This document shows, piece after piece, positions 17,750 to 27,517 of a DNA stretch of 63,285 bases. The DNA lies in NCBI GenBank assembly GCA_050297535.1, contig JBNKSV010000011.1, forward strand, positions 1 to 63,285, written 5' to 3'. Made by a program: the position numbers and the translations under genes. This DNA comes from JAAGZL01 sp050297535 (GTDB lineage: Bacteria; Pseudomonadota; Gammaproteobacteria; Chromatiales; Chromatiaceae). Every line of letters starts with the position of its first letter. Position 1 is the stretch's first letter. A model generated the notes under the pieces. That model was given only the letters and a program-made list of their open reading frames with translations, made no database searches and was not told the origin of the DNA.

Positions 17750-18359
17750 GCTCTACTCCTCGCATAAACGCCGCTATCTTCTCATGATCCTTGACGCCCT
17801 TCTCCATCTCCACCCCTCCGCTCACGTCCACCGCGTATGGCCGCACCTGCCGGATCGCCTGCTCCACGTTTTCCGGTGCGAGTCCACCCGCTAGGATGAT
17901 GCAATCGGCGATATCATCTGGTATTTGTTCCCAATTGAATGTGGCGCCGGTACCGCCTGGTATGCCCTTACGATATGTGTCCAGCAACAGGCCCTCGGCC
18001 GTCGCATATCTATCCAGTTCTGAATACAAATCCACCCCATCACGCATCCGGATCGCCTTGATGTATGGCCTGCCATATCCTATACATGCGTCCGGTGACT
18101 CATCACCATGAAACTGCAACAGGTCTATCCGTACCTGGGATAGGACCTCGTTAATCCTGTCTCTATCTTCGTTAACGAACAGTCCAACAACGGTCACAAA
18201 TGGCGCCAGACCGGACACTATCTCTTTGGCCTGCTCTATGGTAACAGCTCGGGGGCTAGGGGGATAAAAGACCAGACCCAAGGCATCAGCGCCCTTCCGC
18301 ATGGCCTCTTTTGCATCCTGGGAGTTAGTGATCCCGCAGATTTTCACCCTGGTTCTCAT
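17736..18359 (-). CDS. trpF: Phosphoribosylanthranilate isomerase
   Basis: Third step of the tryptophan branch: isomerises phosphoribosylanthranilate. 207 residues, TIM-barrel, with the catalytic cysteine C8 in VKICGITN and the general acid aspartate in VDVSGGVE near the C-terminus. First gene of the trpF-trpB-trpA group, 155 bp downstream of the PilZ-like gene, so a promoter probably lies in that gap. Confidence 0.96.
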   Translation of the reverse strand: MRTRVKICGITNSQDAKEAMRKGADALGLVFYPPSPRAVTIEQAKEIVSGLAPFVTVVGLFVNEDRDRINEVLSQVRIDLLQFHGDESPDACIGYGRPYIKAIRMRDGVDLYSELDRYATAEGLLLDTYRKGIPGGTGATFNWEQIPDDIADCIILAGGLAPENVEQAIRQVRPYAVDVSGGVEMEKGVKDHEKIAAFMRGVERANR

Positions 18360-18514
18360 AGGCCGCTAAAGATACAGGATTGGCCTGATTTGAGAAAGAT
18401 CTTTAGGGCAATTTGACCAAACATGGCCTGTTACAAAGACAACCTAAATAAAGATCTAAAACCGATATCCACCTTAATAACGCACTGAAATAAAAACAAA
18501 AATAACCCACATGA

Positions 18515-20248
18515 TCAAATCAGATCCCAGATGGCCTCAAAATCATCTTCTGTTGATTTATTTAACTCAGGCTCTACGTCCTTGGTTATATCGGCGTTGT
18601 CATTCACACTGCTCCAGTCACATATGTATTCGGTATAACCTTTAGTCCTGGAATTTATACTGCTGATATTCACGTGGTATTTATCTCCCTGATAATGCGC
18701 TATCACATTATCGCCTGCGCGCAGGACCGGTGATGCCGTGATGATATTTACCTGGCGCTCTTCCTCGGAGTTAGTCGTTAAGAAAAGACAATCCAAATCT
18801 ACCGCTTTAGATTGGACCTCGCTAAGTGAGCCTACAGATACCTTACCGTTCAGCAGTTTAATCCCGAAGTCCGTTCTCTCGCTGCTTCCGCTCAACCAGA
18901 CTATCGCCGCCATATGCCAACCATCTTTACCGGCCTCTTTTACTATCGCAAGCTCTCCAACCCGCAGATGAAATCTTTCAGAGGCATCAAGGCTAAGACA
19001 ATAGCCACTACTGCTGTGGTTTATCACTCTACAACTGGTTTTACGCAGTCCCGCTTTGATGATTCCAGTAGTAGTCCAGTTGTCCATTCCCTCTACAGTT
19101 ATAGACTCATCGCCTATGGTATCCCAATCGTCAGCAGCGCCATTTTCTGGGCGATCCTCGTTAGTATTATCAAATGAATTTTTCTCCAAGTAAGAATAGG
19201 CATCGTTAATACCAACCACCATTTCAACCCGGATGCCTCCGCCCTTGATACGTTCCGTATCGCCAGTCCGTCCTGGACCCGCTAGATTGCGCTTGAGACT
19301 ATCCAAATGGCTTTGCGCGGCTAATAATTTTTTTACAGAAGCGGCCTGCTCAGCGACTTCCGGCTCCCTTTGCTGTTGTTCAAGGAAGTTCAGCAATGGC
19401 GTTGTACTAACGGCAAAACAATTTGACGCATTGCCGCATGAATCACAACCGGTGGCAAACTGCTTCTTTGGTGGCTCCGTTCCGGACAGATTAAACGTCA
19501 TTAAATCTGAATAATTCTCTCCACATTTTATCTTTCCAATTGCAATATACTTGGCCAAATCAGGGGCTAGGTCATAAAGGTCATTTAGTTCACTCCCCCT
19601 CATGGTTAGTGGTGAACTTATAGACATCAGCAAGATTGACTTGAATGTGTCTTCTACAGTTTGGAATTTACGCCAAGTAGAAACGGGCAATTTGATACTG
19701 TGAACATCTTCGTTATAAGCACAGATAAAGAGAGTATATATATATTGCCAAATAGTACCCCCGGGATTGGTTAGTACTTTATATTTGGTCCTTAATATCT
19801 CTCCAAGATGGTATATCGCGCCCCTGATACCGTTTGCAATCGCCACCTTGTCCACTGTTCGCAGTAAACCCTTGAGCTGTGGCTCCGCCAGCAAGCATCT
19901 GTAGCCCAATGCAAGTTCGTAATGAATCCCCACCAACGTCTTCGCAATCTTGTCCTCACTGCGACCAATTGGCACCGAGATATCCTGTATCTTCTCTTGA
20001 AGTCCAGCAAGTATTTGAGCGGCTGTCTCCTCCACATTTTCCAAAAGCCCCACACGCTCGTCACCGGTAAGCCGTACGCCATTTGTCTTGTGCAAGATTT
20101 TAAAAACATAATTCGCCGAGCGCCCCAGGTCACCCATGGGAAGTTGATGCATGGCATCCCTTACCTGTTCAAGCAATTCGCTTTTTGCGCCCCGCTCAAT
20201 TTCCAGCTGGTCTGGCAATGGAAAAGAAAGACCGCATTGTTTATCCAT
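18515..20248 (-). CDS. Large protein with C-terminal PilZ-like region and a cysteine cluster
   Basis: 577 residues with no firm family name. The first 250 residues are predicted helical, without signal peptide or clear membrane helix. A cysteine cluster C268-x2-C271-x5-C277 (CDSCGNASNC) follows, which could bind metal. The segment at about 400-480 reads LRKTSCRVINHSSSGYCL and LRVGELAIV, resembling a PilZ domain, with the NHSSSG box matching (D/N)xSxxG but an imperfect arginine motif. PilZ domains bind cyclic-di-GMP; whether this one does is open. It sits between truA and trpF, a position that is empty in Pseudomonas, and close to fimV, whose product links to c-di-GMP and type IV pili there. 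Confidence 0.6.
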   Translation of the reverse strand: MDKQCGLSFPLPDQLEIERGAKSELLEQVRDAMHQLPMGDLGRSANYVFKILHKTNGVRLTGDERVGLLENVEETAAQILAGLQEKIQDISVPIGRSEDKIAKTLVGIHYELALGYRCLLAEPQLKGLLRTVDKVAIANGIRGAIYHLGEILRTKYKVLTNPGGTIWQYIYTLFICAYNEDVHSIKLPVSTWRKFQTVEDTFKSILLMSISSPLTMRGSELNDLYDLAPDLAKYIAIGKIKCGENYSDLMTFNLSGTEPPKKQFATGCDSCGNASNCFAVSTTPLLNFLEQQQREPEVAEQAASVKKLLAAQSHLDSLKRNLAGPGRTGDTERIKGGGIRVEMVVGINDAYSYLEKNSFDNTNEDRPENGAADDWDTIGDESITVEGMDNWTTTGIIKAGLRKTSCRVINHSSSGYCLSLDASERFHLRVGELAIVKEAGKDGWHMAAIVWLSGSSERTDFGIKLLNGKVSVGSLSEVQSKAVDLDCLFLTTNSEEERQVNIITASPVLRAGDNVIAHYQGDKYHVNISSINSRTKGYTEYICDWSSVNDNADITKDVEPELNKSTEDDFEAIWDLI

Positions 20249-20428
20249 GTCGAAATCCCCTGCTCAAATAAGAACCGTACCTGCCGCTTTACCAAGATTT
20301 ACCACGATAATCTGTGTTACACCTCTTTTATCTATCAGTTTACTAGATTCCAGAGGTTTTTTTTTAGTTACCGATCCAATACCCTGCGCGCAACTTAAAG
20401 TATACCTTGAACTTGATGTTGCAGAGAC

Positions 20429-21217
20429 TTAGCGCATTGATGTAAAACCAAGTTCATTTACCGTTTCAGGGATTTCAAACTCTGGAGGATAACCTACCTC
20501 CGTTAGATACAGACCATTGGGTGGAGCAGTGATTCCTCCCAGGGTCCTATCTCTATGCGCCAACACATCTTTTGCCCAGGTCACCGGCCTATCTCCGCAT
20601 CCGACAGAGATAAGTACCCCGGCGATATTCCTCACCATATGATATAGAAAGGCGTTTGCCTTTAGTTCCAGCGTAAATATATCCCCATCCTGAGTTATCT
20701 CTAAACGAGTCAAGGTACGGACAGGATTCTTTGCTTGGCAGGCAACGGCCCGAAAGGAAGTGAAGTCATGGGTGCCTATTAACGGCTCTGCCGCTTTCTG
20801 CATCAAGTTTAGATTTAGTGGTCGTCTCTCCCACACTGCTCGATTTCGCCAAATGGATGAACGGGTAAATCCGTTATAGATAACATATCTATAGCTGCGA
20901 CTTATGGCGGAAAAGCGAGCGTTAAAGTTATCTGGCACCGGCTTTATCCAGTTTATGTTTACATCTTCCGGGAGATTGACATTGACCCCCAGCATCCAAT
21001 TCCTGACGGTGCGATCCGAATTAGAATCGAAATGTACCACCTGACCAGAGGCGTGGACGCCAGTATCGGTACGCCCGGCACATTGTGTCTTTACTGGATG
21101 ATTCGCTACCACTGCCAAGGCGTTTTCAAGCTGCTCCTGGACTGTCCTTACACCATCCTGAAGTTGCCAGCCATGAAAGGCAGTTCCATCATATTCAACA
21201 CCTACGGCATAACGCAT
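20429..21217 (-). CDS. truA: tRNA pseudouridine(38-40) synthase
   Basis: Converts uridines 38-40 of the tRNA anticodon arm to pseudouridine. 262 residues, with the nucleophile D51 in CAGRTDTGVHASGQVVHF, the expected YDGTAFHGWQ start and the C-terminal FLYHMVRNIAG motif. It is downstream of fimV, as in Pseudomonas, separated from it by a terminator-like hairpin at 21262. Confidence 0.97.
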   Translation of the reverse strand: MRYAVGVEYDGTAFHGWQLQDGVRTVQEQLENALAVVANHPVKTQCAGRTDTGVHASGQVVHFDSNSDRTVRNWMLGVNVNLPEDVNINWIKPVPDNFNARFSAISRSYRYVIYNGFTRSSIWRNRAVWERRPLNLNLMQKAAEPLIGTHDFTSFRAVACQAKNPVRTLTRLEITQDGDIFTLELKANAFLYHMVRNIAGVLISVGCGDRPVTWAKDVLAHRDRTLGGITAPPNGLYLTEVGYPPEFEIPETVNELGFTSMR

Positions 21218-21261
21218 TTTATCTACCCACTGTCTTTATGTTCGTACCTGCCAACGACGAA

Positions 21262-21281
21262 AGGCGCACCTAAGTGCGCCT
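21262..21281 (-). terminator. Terminator-like hairpin after fimV
   Basis: AGGCGCAC and GTGCGCCT form a perfect 8-bp stem with a CTAA loop. On the minus strand it is followed by TTTCGTCG, so the T-tract is short. It lies 37 bp past the fimV stop and about 45 bp before the truA start, and may limit read-through. Confidence 0.55.
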
Positions 21282-21317
21282 CTCTCATTACTAGATCAAG
21301 CTGTAAGGGCTATATAT

Positions 21318-24300
21318 CTAGCCAATAGAGTCCTTGATCTTCTGCGCCTCGGCCTTCTGCGCATCATTCCCTTCGGCCAGAACCTCATCCAGGATATCCG
21401 CTGCGCCCTCTTTGTCACCCATTTCTATGTAGGCCTGCGCCAAATCCAGCTTGGTGGACACCTCGTCCGGGGCATCATCTGATATCGACAAATCAACATC
21501 CAGATCACCCAGGTCAAACATCTCACTGTCCACTAATTCCGAATCTGATTCTGGAAGATCCAAAAGCGTATCTTCCAATTCATTTGCCAAGACTTCATCG
21601 TCTTCTGAAAGCGCGTCAGCAGCCATGGCATTGAGGTCCAGGAGCGATTCATCATCTTCAGAGTCATCTACAGCGAGTTCGTCCTGCAATGAAAGAATGG
21701 TCTTTTCTCCCTCATCCTCCAGATCAGATAATGTCAGTGTAAACTCGTCCTCATCATCGTTCTCGTCGCTGACCTCTGGCTCAGATTTTATTTGTTCATC
21801 TTTGCCAGCTTCTGTATCTAATGTTTTATCCAACCCATCCAACTCATCCAAAGCGGCGTTGATAAAGTCGTCATCAATATTACTTTCGAAATCCAGGTCA
21901 TCCAGACCAACACCGGTATCATCCAGATCATTAGAAATATCTAACAAATCATCCGATTCATCCGCCTCAGCTGATACTTCCGGCTCCAATCCCGTATCAA
22001 ATCCAGTTTTAGTTAGGGATTCATCAAGATCGGCCAAATCACTCTCGCCCAAATCATCATCCAGCAGATCATCATCCAGGGAGAAGAGACTATCCTCTGA
22101 TTCCATCTCTTCCGCACCGGCAAATCCAGGATGCTCAGGCACCAGCATCTTGCCCATGGACAGAACCTTTTGCCAGGCTTCGCTGTCGCCGGTTTCCACC
22201 GTGGTACCGGAACTCTGTTCCACGAGCTTCACAAAACCGTCTTTATCTTTCAGTGCATACAGAATCTCAAACATCTTATGCTTAAGGGCATCCCGTTCCG
22301 GTTCCTTTTCAATCGCCTGACTAATCAACTCCTCAGCCTGTTGATATCTACCGTAAGCGATGTACACATCGGCCTCGGATAGGGGATCAACCTCACCGGT
22401 TTCATCCTGCAGCGCATCAATGTCACTAGGAGAGAAATCGCTCAGGAACGAGGTCTCTTCGGTATGGGTTGGGATGTTGTCCGCCCCGACCAAAGAACTC
22501 TCCGCTTCATCATCAAGTGTATTGAGCAGGATACTCTCCTGGAAATCTGTCGTATTGGTGCGCTTGTTACGACTAAGCAGCATCCATACCACTGCGATCA
22601 ACACAAAGATAACGATGAAAGTAAGTCCGAGCAGTGTCGGGCTGGACAGAATAGCATCCAACAGCCCTGGCTCAGGCTCTTGCTTTGCCACCTTAACAGC
22701 AGGCTTCTCTGGCTTTGACAACGGTTTGACCACCGAATCCTGCTTCTCTTGTGCAACCGGCTTTGCTGGCTCGGCCACTTCAGCAGCGGCCTTTGGTTCT
22801 ACCTTTTCCGCAACAGCTTCTGGCTTTGCCTCAACCTTTTGACCCTCTGCGGCAGGAGCCTTTTCCTCTTTGACCGCCTCAACTTCCGGTTTCGCTTCCT
22901 CTGGTTTTGCTACAGGTTCGGCTGCTACCGCTGCCTCTGGTGCGACTGCAGCTTCCGCTTCCTGCTGCTTTTGGCCCTCTTCCAGAAGGATCTGTTCCTT
23001 TTTGCTCTTAGCCAAAGCGGCCTGTAATTCAGCGAACTGCTTGTTCTTGAGTTCCAGTATGCGCTCAAGGTCCTTAAGCTGATCTTCCAGATCCTCTACC
23101 CTCGATGAAAGTTCCGCATTCTCACTGCGCACACTTTCGGCATTCTCCTCCATAAGCAAGAGCTGCTGTTTCAGTCTGGCGACGGTCTCCTCTGACTGCC
23201 CATCCTCGCTAGGACCGGCCTCACCCTTGCCTTCAGGACGGGCCGTAGCGATCTTAAGCTCGCCATCAGGAGCTGGTTTTTCCTCAGCAACCTTCTCTTC
23301 TGCTGGTTTTTCTTCAGCAGCTGGTTGTTCTACAGGCTTCTCTTCCGCAGCCTTGGCTTCCTGTGGTGCCTCAGCTTCTGGTTTAGCCTCAGAGGTCTGC
23401 TTCTGTTCTGCTGCTGTGCCTTCGACCTCAGCCGCTTCTGATTCAGACTTGGCATCAGCTGGCTCTTCGGCCTTTGTTTCCACCACCTCTTCAGATTTCT
23501 GTTCGGCCTCTGCAGCGACCTCCTCCTTGACGATAGAGGCGCCCTGAAGCTCCGCCTGCCAACTCTCTACCTGCTGTTTGTACTCTCTTTGCGCTGCTCC
23601 AACTCCAAGCTTAAGCGCCTCATCCTTCTTCGGAATCCTAAGTATCGACCCGCGCTTTAACTTATTGATATTTCCGTAAAATGCCTGCTGGTTGGCATGA
23701 TATATAGCCATCATCATGCGTGTATGATCAACGCCTTCGCGCTTATTATCACGGGCAATTACCCAGAGGGACTGGTTATTTTCCACCTTGACCTCATCAG
23801 CTCCGCCCACATATGGTTCTGCAACAATAGGAGCTGGTTCAGGGGTGGATTCAATCACCGGGGTTGACTTGACCGGTGCAGAGGGCTTTTTCGTGACCTT
23901 TGGGGCCTGGATAGGGACAGGTTTGCGTTTCAAGGTTACCGGGGGATCGAGCAGGACGGTATATTCCCGCACCAATCTGCCTTTCGGCCAATTAACCTCT
24001 ATAAGAAAGTTCAGAAACGGCTCACGAATCGGATCCTTACTGGTAACCTTGATGATAGCGGTTCCGTCTTCCTTCTGTTCCGTCTTAAATCTGAGGGTGG
24101 TTAGGAGGAAGGTGCGATCAACCCCAGCCATCTTAAACGCCTCATCCGAGGCCATACTGACCTTAACGTCGTATATCTCACCCTTCCCCAGTGATAACAA
24201 CGAGATCTCGGCATCAAATTCCTGGTTCAGGGCGGAGTTTAACTTTATATCGCCCAGTCCGAGCGCTTGTGCTGCAAACGGCACAAGCCCTAATGTCAGA

Positions 24301-24329
24301 ACCAACATCAGAGATAGTTTGCGGACCAT
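21318..24329 (-). CDS. fimV: FimV/HubP-type polar hub protein
   Basis: Inner-membrane protein with a peptidoglycan-binding periplasmic part; in Pseudomonas and Vibrio it organises the cell pole, type IV pili and chemotaxis. The ATG at 24329 is chosen because GGGGGAG precedes it and it opens a clean signal peptide (KLSLMLVLTLGLVPFAAQA); an upstream frame to 24386 is less likely. About 1003 residues: FimV N-terminal domain (LGDIKLNSALNQEFDAEI), LysM-like segment near 210-260, Ala/Glu/Lys/Pro-rich repeats (AEEKPAEEK type), a coiled coil near 400-480, one membrane helix (LLGLTFIVIFVLIAVVWMLL) at about 600, a very acidic cytoplasmic tail and the conserved FimV C-terminal TPR-like motif (LDLAQAYIEMGD). 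Its acidic tail creates long serine-rich antisense frames that are not genes. Confidence 0.95.
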   Translation of the reverse strand: MVRKLSLMLVLTLGLVPFAAQALGLGDIKLNSALNQEFDAEISLLSLGKGEIYDVKVSMASDEAFKMAGVDRTFLLTTLRFKTEQKEDGTAIIKVTSKDPIREPFLNFLIEVNWPKGRLVREYTVLLDPPVTLKRKPVPIQAPKVTKKPSAPVKSTPVIESTPEPAPIVAEPYVGGADEVKVENNQSLWVIARDNKREGVDHTRMMMAIYHANQQAFYGNINKLKRGSILRIPKKDEALKLGVGAAQREYKQQVESWQAELQGASIVKEEVAAEAEQKSEEVVETKAEEPADAKSESEAAEVEGTAAEQKQTSEAKPEAEAPQEAKAAEEKPVEQPAAEEKPAEEKVAEEKPAPDGELKIATARPEGKGEAGPSEDGQSEETVARLKQQLLLMEENAESVRSENAELSSRVEDLEDQLKDLERILELKNKQFAELQAALAKSKKEQILLEEGQKQQEAEAAVAPEAAVAAEPVAKPEEAKPEVEAVKEEKAPAAEGQKVEAKPEAVAEKVEPKAAAEVAEPAKPVAQEKQDSVVKPLSKPEKPAVKVAKQEPEPGLLDAILSSPTLLGLTFIVIFVLIAVVWMLLSRNKRTNTTDFQESILLNTLDDEAESSLVGADNIPTHTEETSFLSDFSPSDIDALQDETGEVDPLSEADVYIAYGRYQQAEELISQAIEKEPERDALKHKMFEILYALKDKDGFVKLVEQSSGTTVETGDSEAWQKVLSMGKMLVPEHPGFAGAEEMESEDSLFSLDDDLLDDDLGESDLADLDESLTKTGFDTGLEPEVSAEADESDDLLDISNDLDDTGVGLDDLDFESNIDDDFINAALDELDGLDKTLDTEAGKDEQIKSEPEVSDENDDEDEFTLTLSDLEDEGEKTILSLQDELAVDDSEDDESLLDLNAMAADALSEDDEVLANELEDTLLDLPESDSELVDSEMFDLGDLDVDLSISDDAPDEVSTKLDLAQAYIEMGDKEGAADILDEVLAEGNDAQKAEAQKIKDSIG

Positions 24330-24427
24330 GTCTCCCCCTAATCTACATCCGTTCCAAATAAACATTTGTTGTTCGCTTTTTCGCAAAATCCCAAATCACC
24401 ATTTATAAATTCAGACGCCACCGGCTC

Positions 24428-24455
24428 AAATTTAGCCAAATTATTGGCCAAATTT
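24428..24455. repeat. 12-bp inverted repeat in the fimV upstream region
   Basis: AAATTTAGCCAA and TTGGCCAAATTT pair with one mismatch around an ATTA loop, within the AT-rich 218-bp gap between asd and fimV. A smaller dyad (TGGAA, TTCCA) lies downstream near 24500. It could be an operator for fimV or act as the end of the asd transcript; there is no clear T-run. Confidence 0.4.
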
Positions 24456-24547
24456 CAGAATGAACTTAAAATTTCACCGCTAACTATAGCTTACAAATGG
24501 AATTTTTCCAAAATTATTACAGCAAATTTTGCGGCTCGTCAAGAATA

Positions 24548-25675
24548 TTAGGAACCTTGTAGGAGTATATTTAGCATTCTGCGAAGTGGTTCCGCCGCCC
24601 CCCAAAGCAATTGATCACCCACGGTAAAGGCCGTTAGATAGTCATTACCCATGGCAAGTTTGCGCAATCTGCCCACAGGAACGCTCAAGGTGCCGGTAAC
24701 TTTGGCCGGGGTAAGCTCTTGTGAAGTGATATCTCTTTCGTTAGGAACCAGCTTAACCCAATCATTGGCCGTCGCCAGGATATCCTCGATCTCGTCCAAC
24801 GGAACATCCTGTTTTAGCTTGATGGTGAGGGCCTGACTGTGACAGCGCATGGCGCCGATCCGTACGCAGATACCATCTACGGGGATAGGATTGTCTGTAC
24901 GACCAAGGATCTTGTTAGTCTCGACGCCGCCTTTCCACTCTTCCCTGCTCTGGCCGTTTTCTAGTTTGGTATCAATCCAGGGTATGAGACTACCTGCCAG
25001 GGGGGCACCAAAGTTTTCGGTAGGAAAATCAGCGCTACGCAGTTTATCTGCAACAATGCGATCAATATCCAGGATAGCGGATGCGGGGTCTTCCAACAGT
25101 GACGCCACTGAGGCGTGGGCGCTGCCCATCTGGCTGAGTAGTTCCCGCATATTTTTGGCGCCTGCGCCGGATGCCGCTTGGTAGGTCATGGCGGTCAGCC
25201 ACTCTACCATGTCATTTTGAAACAGGCCGCCAAGCCCCATCAGCATCAGACTGACAGTGCAGTTTCCGCCGATGAAGTTCTTTACGCCCGCCTTTACCGC
25301 ATCATTGATCAGGCCGCCATTTACCGGATCAAGGATGATGATGCTGTCTTTATCCATACGCAGGGCAGACGCGGCATCAATCCAGTAGCCATCCCAACCT
25401 GCGGACCGCAGCTTAGGAAACACCTCCTTGGTGTAGTCTCCGCCCTGGCATGAGACGATAACATCCATGGGCTTTAGTGCATCAATGTCACTTGCATCCT
25501 TCAGTGGCGGAATATCCTTGCCTATATCAGGTCCGTTCTGTCCGACCTGTGAGGTGGTAAAGAACACCGGCTCATCTATCTGGTCAAAATCTTTCTCTTC
25601 CAGCATACGATCCATCAGGACCGAACCGACCATACCACGCCAACCAACGAAGCCAATGCGTCTATTCATTACCAT
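24548..25675 (-). CDS. asd: Aspartate-semialdehyde dehydrogenase
   Basis: NADPH-dependent reduction of aspartyl phosphate to aspartate semialdehyde, the branch point to lysine, threonine and methionine. The 375-residue product opens with the nucleotide-binding IGFVGWRGMVGSVLMDRM of the gammaproteobacterial form, with the active cysteine C139 in GGNCTVSLMLMG. Two ATG codons two codons apart (25675, 25669) are possible starts; neither has a strong ribosome site. It follows leuB by 62 bp, as in Pseudomonas. Confidence 0.96.
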   Translation of the reverse strand: MVMNRRIGFVGWRGMVGSVLMDRMLEEKDFDQIDEPVFFTTSQVGQNGPDIGKDIPPLKDASDIDALKPMDVIVSCQGGDYTKEVFPKLRSAGWDGYWIDAASALRMDKDSIIILDPVNGGLINDAVKAGVKNFIGGNCTVSLMLMGLGGLFQNDMVEWLTAMTYQAASGAGAKNMRELLSQMGSAHASVASLLEDPASAILDIDRIVADKLRSADFPTENFGAPLAGSLIPWIDTKLENGQSREEWKGGVETNKILGRTDNPIPVDGICVRIGAMRCHSQALTIKLKQDVPLDEIEDILATANDWVKLVPNERDITSQELTPAKVTGTLSVPVGRLRKLAMGNDYLTAFTVGDQLLWGAAEPLRRMLNILLQGS

Positions 25676-25737
25676 ATACCAATAGTCAAGTAATGGCGGC
25701 CCCTAACAGACCAGCGCCGCCGATATTAGTTACACGA

Positions 25738-26817
25738 TCAACCCTTCAGGGCTGCAACCACCGCATCTCCCATCTCTACGGTTCCTACCTGTTTGCATCC
25801 TGCTGACATTATATCCGGGGTACGCAAGCCCTGATCCAACACCTGGTCCACGGCCTTTTCGATCCGCTCAGCCATCTCTGAATTATCCAGAGAGTAACGC
25901 AACATCATGGCCACAGATAGAATTGTCGCCAGTGGATTGGCCACGCCTTTACCGGCAATATCCGGGGCAGAGCCATGAATCGGCTCATACATGCCCTTGC
26001 CGTTCTCATCCAGGGATGCCGACGGCAACATACCGATGGACCCGGTCAGCATGGCGGCACAATCTGACAGGATATCGCCAAACATATTAGTGGTAACCAT
26101 AACGTCGAACTGCTTGGGGGCACGCACCAGCTGCATGGCGGCATTATCCACATACATGTGTGACAACTCTACCTCAGGATAGTCCTTACCCACCTCGATG
26201 GCCACATTGCGCCACATCTCGGTACACTCCAGCACGTTGGCCTTGTCCACGGAACAGAGTCGCTTGCCGCGCTTCATGGCGATATCCATGGCCACGCGCA
26301 CGATACGGTCCACCTCGGACTCTCTATAGACCAAGGTATTGAAGCCCTCTTTCTCGCCGGACTCAAACTCCTTCACACCCCGGGGCTGACCAAAATAGAT
26401 ACCGCCGGTCAGTTCCCGCACGATCATTATGTCCAGACCAGACACCACCTCCGGCTTAAGGGTGGATGCGTCCGCCAGTTGTGGATAGAGGATGGCCGGA
26501 CGCAGATTGGCGAACAGCTTCAACTCCTTGCGCAGACCCAGCAGACCCTTCTCAGGACGCAGGGATATATCCAACGACTCCCACTTGACGCCACCCACCG
26601 CGCCCAAGAGCACCGCATCGGCCTCTTTAGCCAAGTCTAGGGTAGCCTCAGGTAGAGGTGAACCGGTCTCATCATAGGCGCATCCACCTACCAGCCCCTC
26701 ACTCACCTCCACATCCAGACCAAAGTCGTTTTGTAGACAGGTTATAACCTTCATGGCCTCGGCGACGATCTCTTTACCAATGCCGTCACCGGGCAGTACC
26801 AGAATCTTCTTGCTCAT
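25738..26817 (-). CDS. leuB: 3-isopropylmalate dehydrogenase
   Basis: NAD-dependent oxidative decarboxylation of 3-isopropylmalate in leucine synthesis. 359 residues, with ILVLPGDGIGKEI at the start, the metal and substrate region LTGGIYFGQPRG, and the nucleotide-binding HGSAPDIAGKGVANP near residue 280. Third gene of leuC-leuD-leuB, 60 bp after leuD. Confidence 0.97.
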   Translation of the reverse strand: MSKKILVLPGDGIGKEIVAEAMKVITCLQNDFGLDVEVSEGLVGGCAYDETGSPLPEATLDLAKEADAVLLGAVGGVKWESLDISLRPEKGLLGLRKELKLFANLRPAILYPQLADASTLKPEVVSGLDIMIVRELTGGIYFGQPRGVKEFESGEKEGFNTLVYRESEVDRIVRVAMDIAMKRGKRLCSVDKANVLECTEMWRNVAIEVGKDYPEVELSHMYVDNAAMQLVRAPKQFDVMVTTNMFGDILSDCAAMLTGSIGMLPSASLDENGKGMYEPIHGSAPDIAGKGVANPLATILSVAMMLRYSLDNSEMAERIEKAVDQVLDQGLRTPDIMSAGCKQVGTVEMGDAVVAALKG

Positions 26818-26877
26818 ATCTATGTAAAATCCTTAATGATTTATGTCCGCGGATAATTTTTCACGCGCCGGTCTTTA

Positions 26878-27516
26878 TCATGCAAATACCCAAGGGGCCT
26901 GCTCACGCCGCTTTTCTTCAAAAGCCGCAATCTCTTCACTGTGACGCAGGGTCAGGCCAATGTCGTCCAGACCTTCCAACAGACAGTGCTTGCGAAATTC
27001 ATCCACCTCAAAAGCCACAACCTGACCGTCGCTGAGACGCAGTTCCTGGGAATCCAGATCAACAGTTATCTGCAGCGCCTGCTCACCGGTTGCCTTGGCA
27101 AACAGGGCATCAATGACTGCGTCATCCAGTTTGAGAGGTAGGATGCCATTCTTGAAGCAGTTGTTGAAGAAGATATCGGCAAAGCTCGGGGCCAGAATCA
27201 CCTTAAAGCCAAAGTCAGCCAGGGCCCAAGGGGCGTGCTCACGGGAAGATCCACAACCGAAGTTCTCACGGGTCAATAGTACCGTAGCACCGGCATAACG
27301 GGCATCGTTCAGTACGAAATCAGTATTGAGCGGACGGTTGCTGCAATCCATATCCGGCTCACCATGATCTAGATAGCGCCATTCGTCGAATAGATAGGGA
27401 CCGAAACCGGTACGCTTGATCGATTTCAGGAACTGCTTGGGTATGATGGCGTCGGTATCCACATTAGAACGATCCAGTGGGGCAACCACGCCAGTAAATG
27501 TCTCGAATTTTTCCAT
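26878..27516 (-). CDS. leuD: 3-isopropylmalate dehydratase, small subunit
   Basis: Small subunit of isopropylmalate isomerase, which works with LeuC. 212 residues; the family signature DRSNVDTDAIIPKQFLK and the ENFGCGSSREHAPWAL loop are both present. It starts 1 bp after the leuC stop, consistent with coupled translation and a 1:1 complex. Confidence 0.97.
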   Translation of the reverse strand: MEKFETFTGVVAPLDRSNVDTDAIIPKQFLKSIKRTGFGPYLFDEWRYLDHGEPDMDCSNRPLNTDFVLNDARYAGATVLLTRENFGCGSSREHAPWALADFGFKVILAPSFADIFFNNCFKNGILPLKLDDAVIDALFAKATGEQALQITVDLDSQELRLSDGQVVAFEVDEFRKHCLLEGLDDIGLTLRHSEEIAAFEEKRREQAPWVFA

Positions 27517-27517
27517 T

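Noticed and set aside
21451..24408. Several long serine-rich or leucine-rich frames on the plus strand opposite fimV
   Set aside because: They are the antisense of the acidic and repetitive fimV coding sequence; composition is explained by that and no ribosome sites or family patterns are seen.
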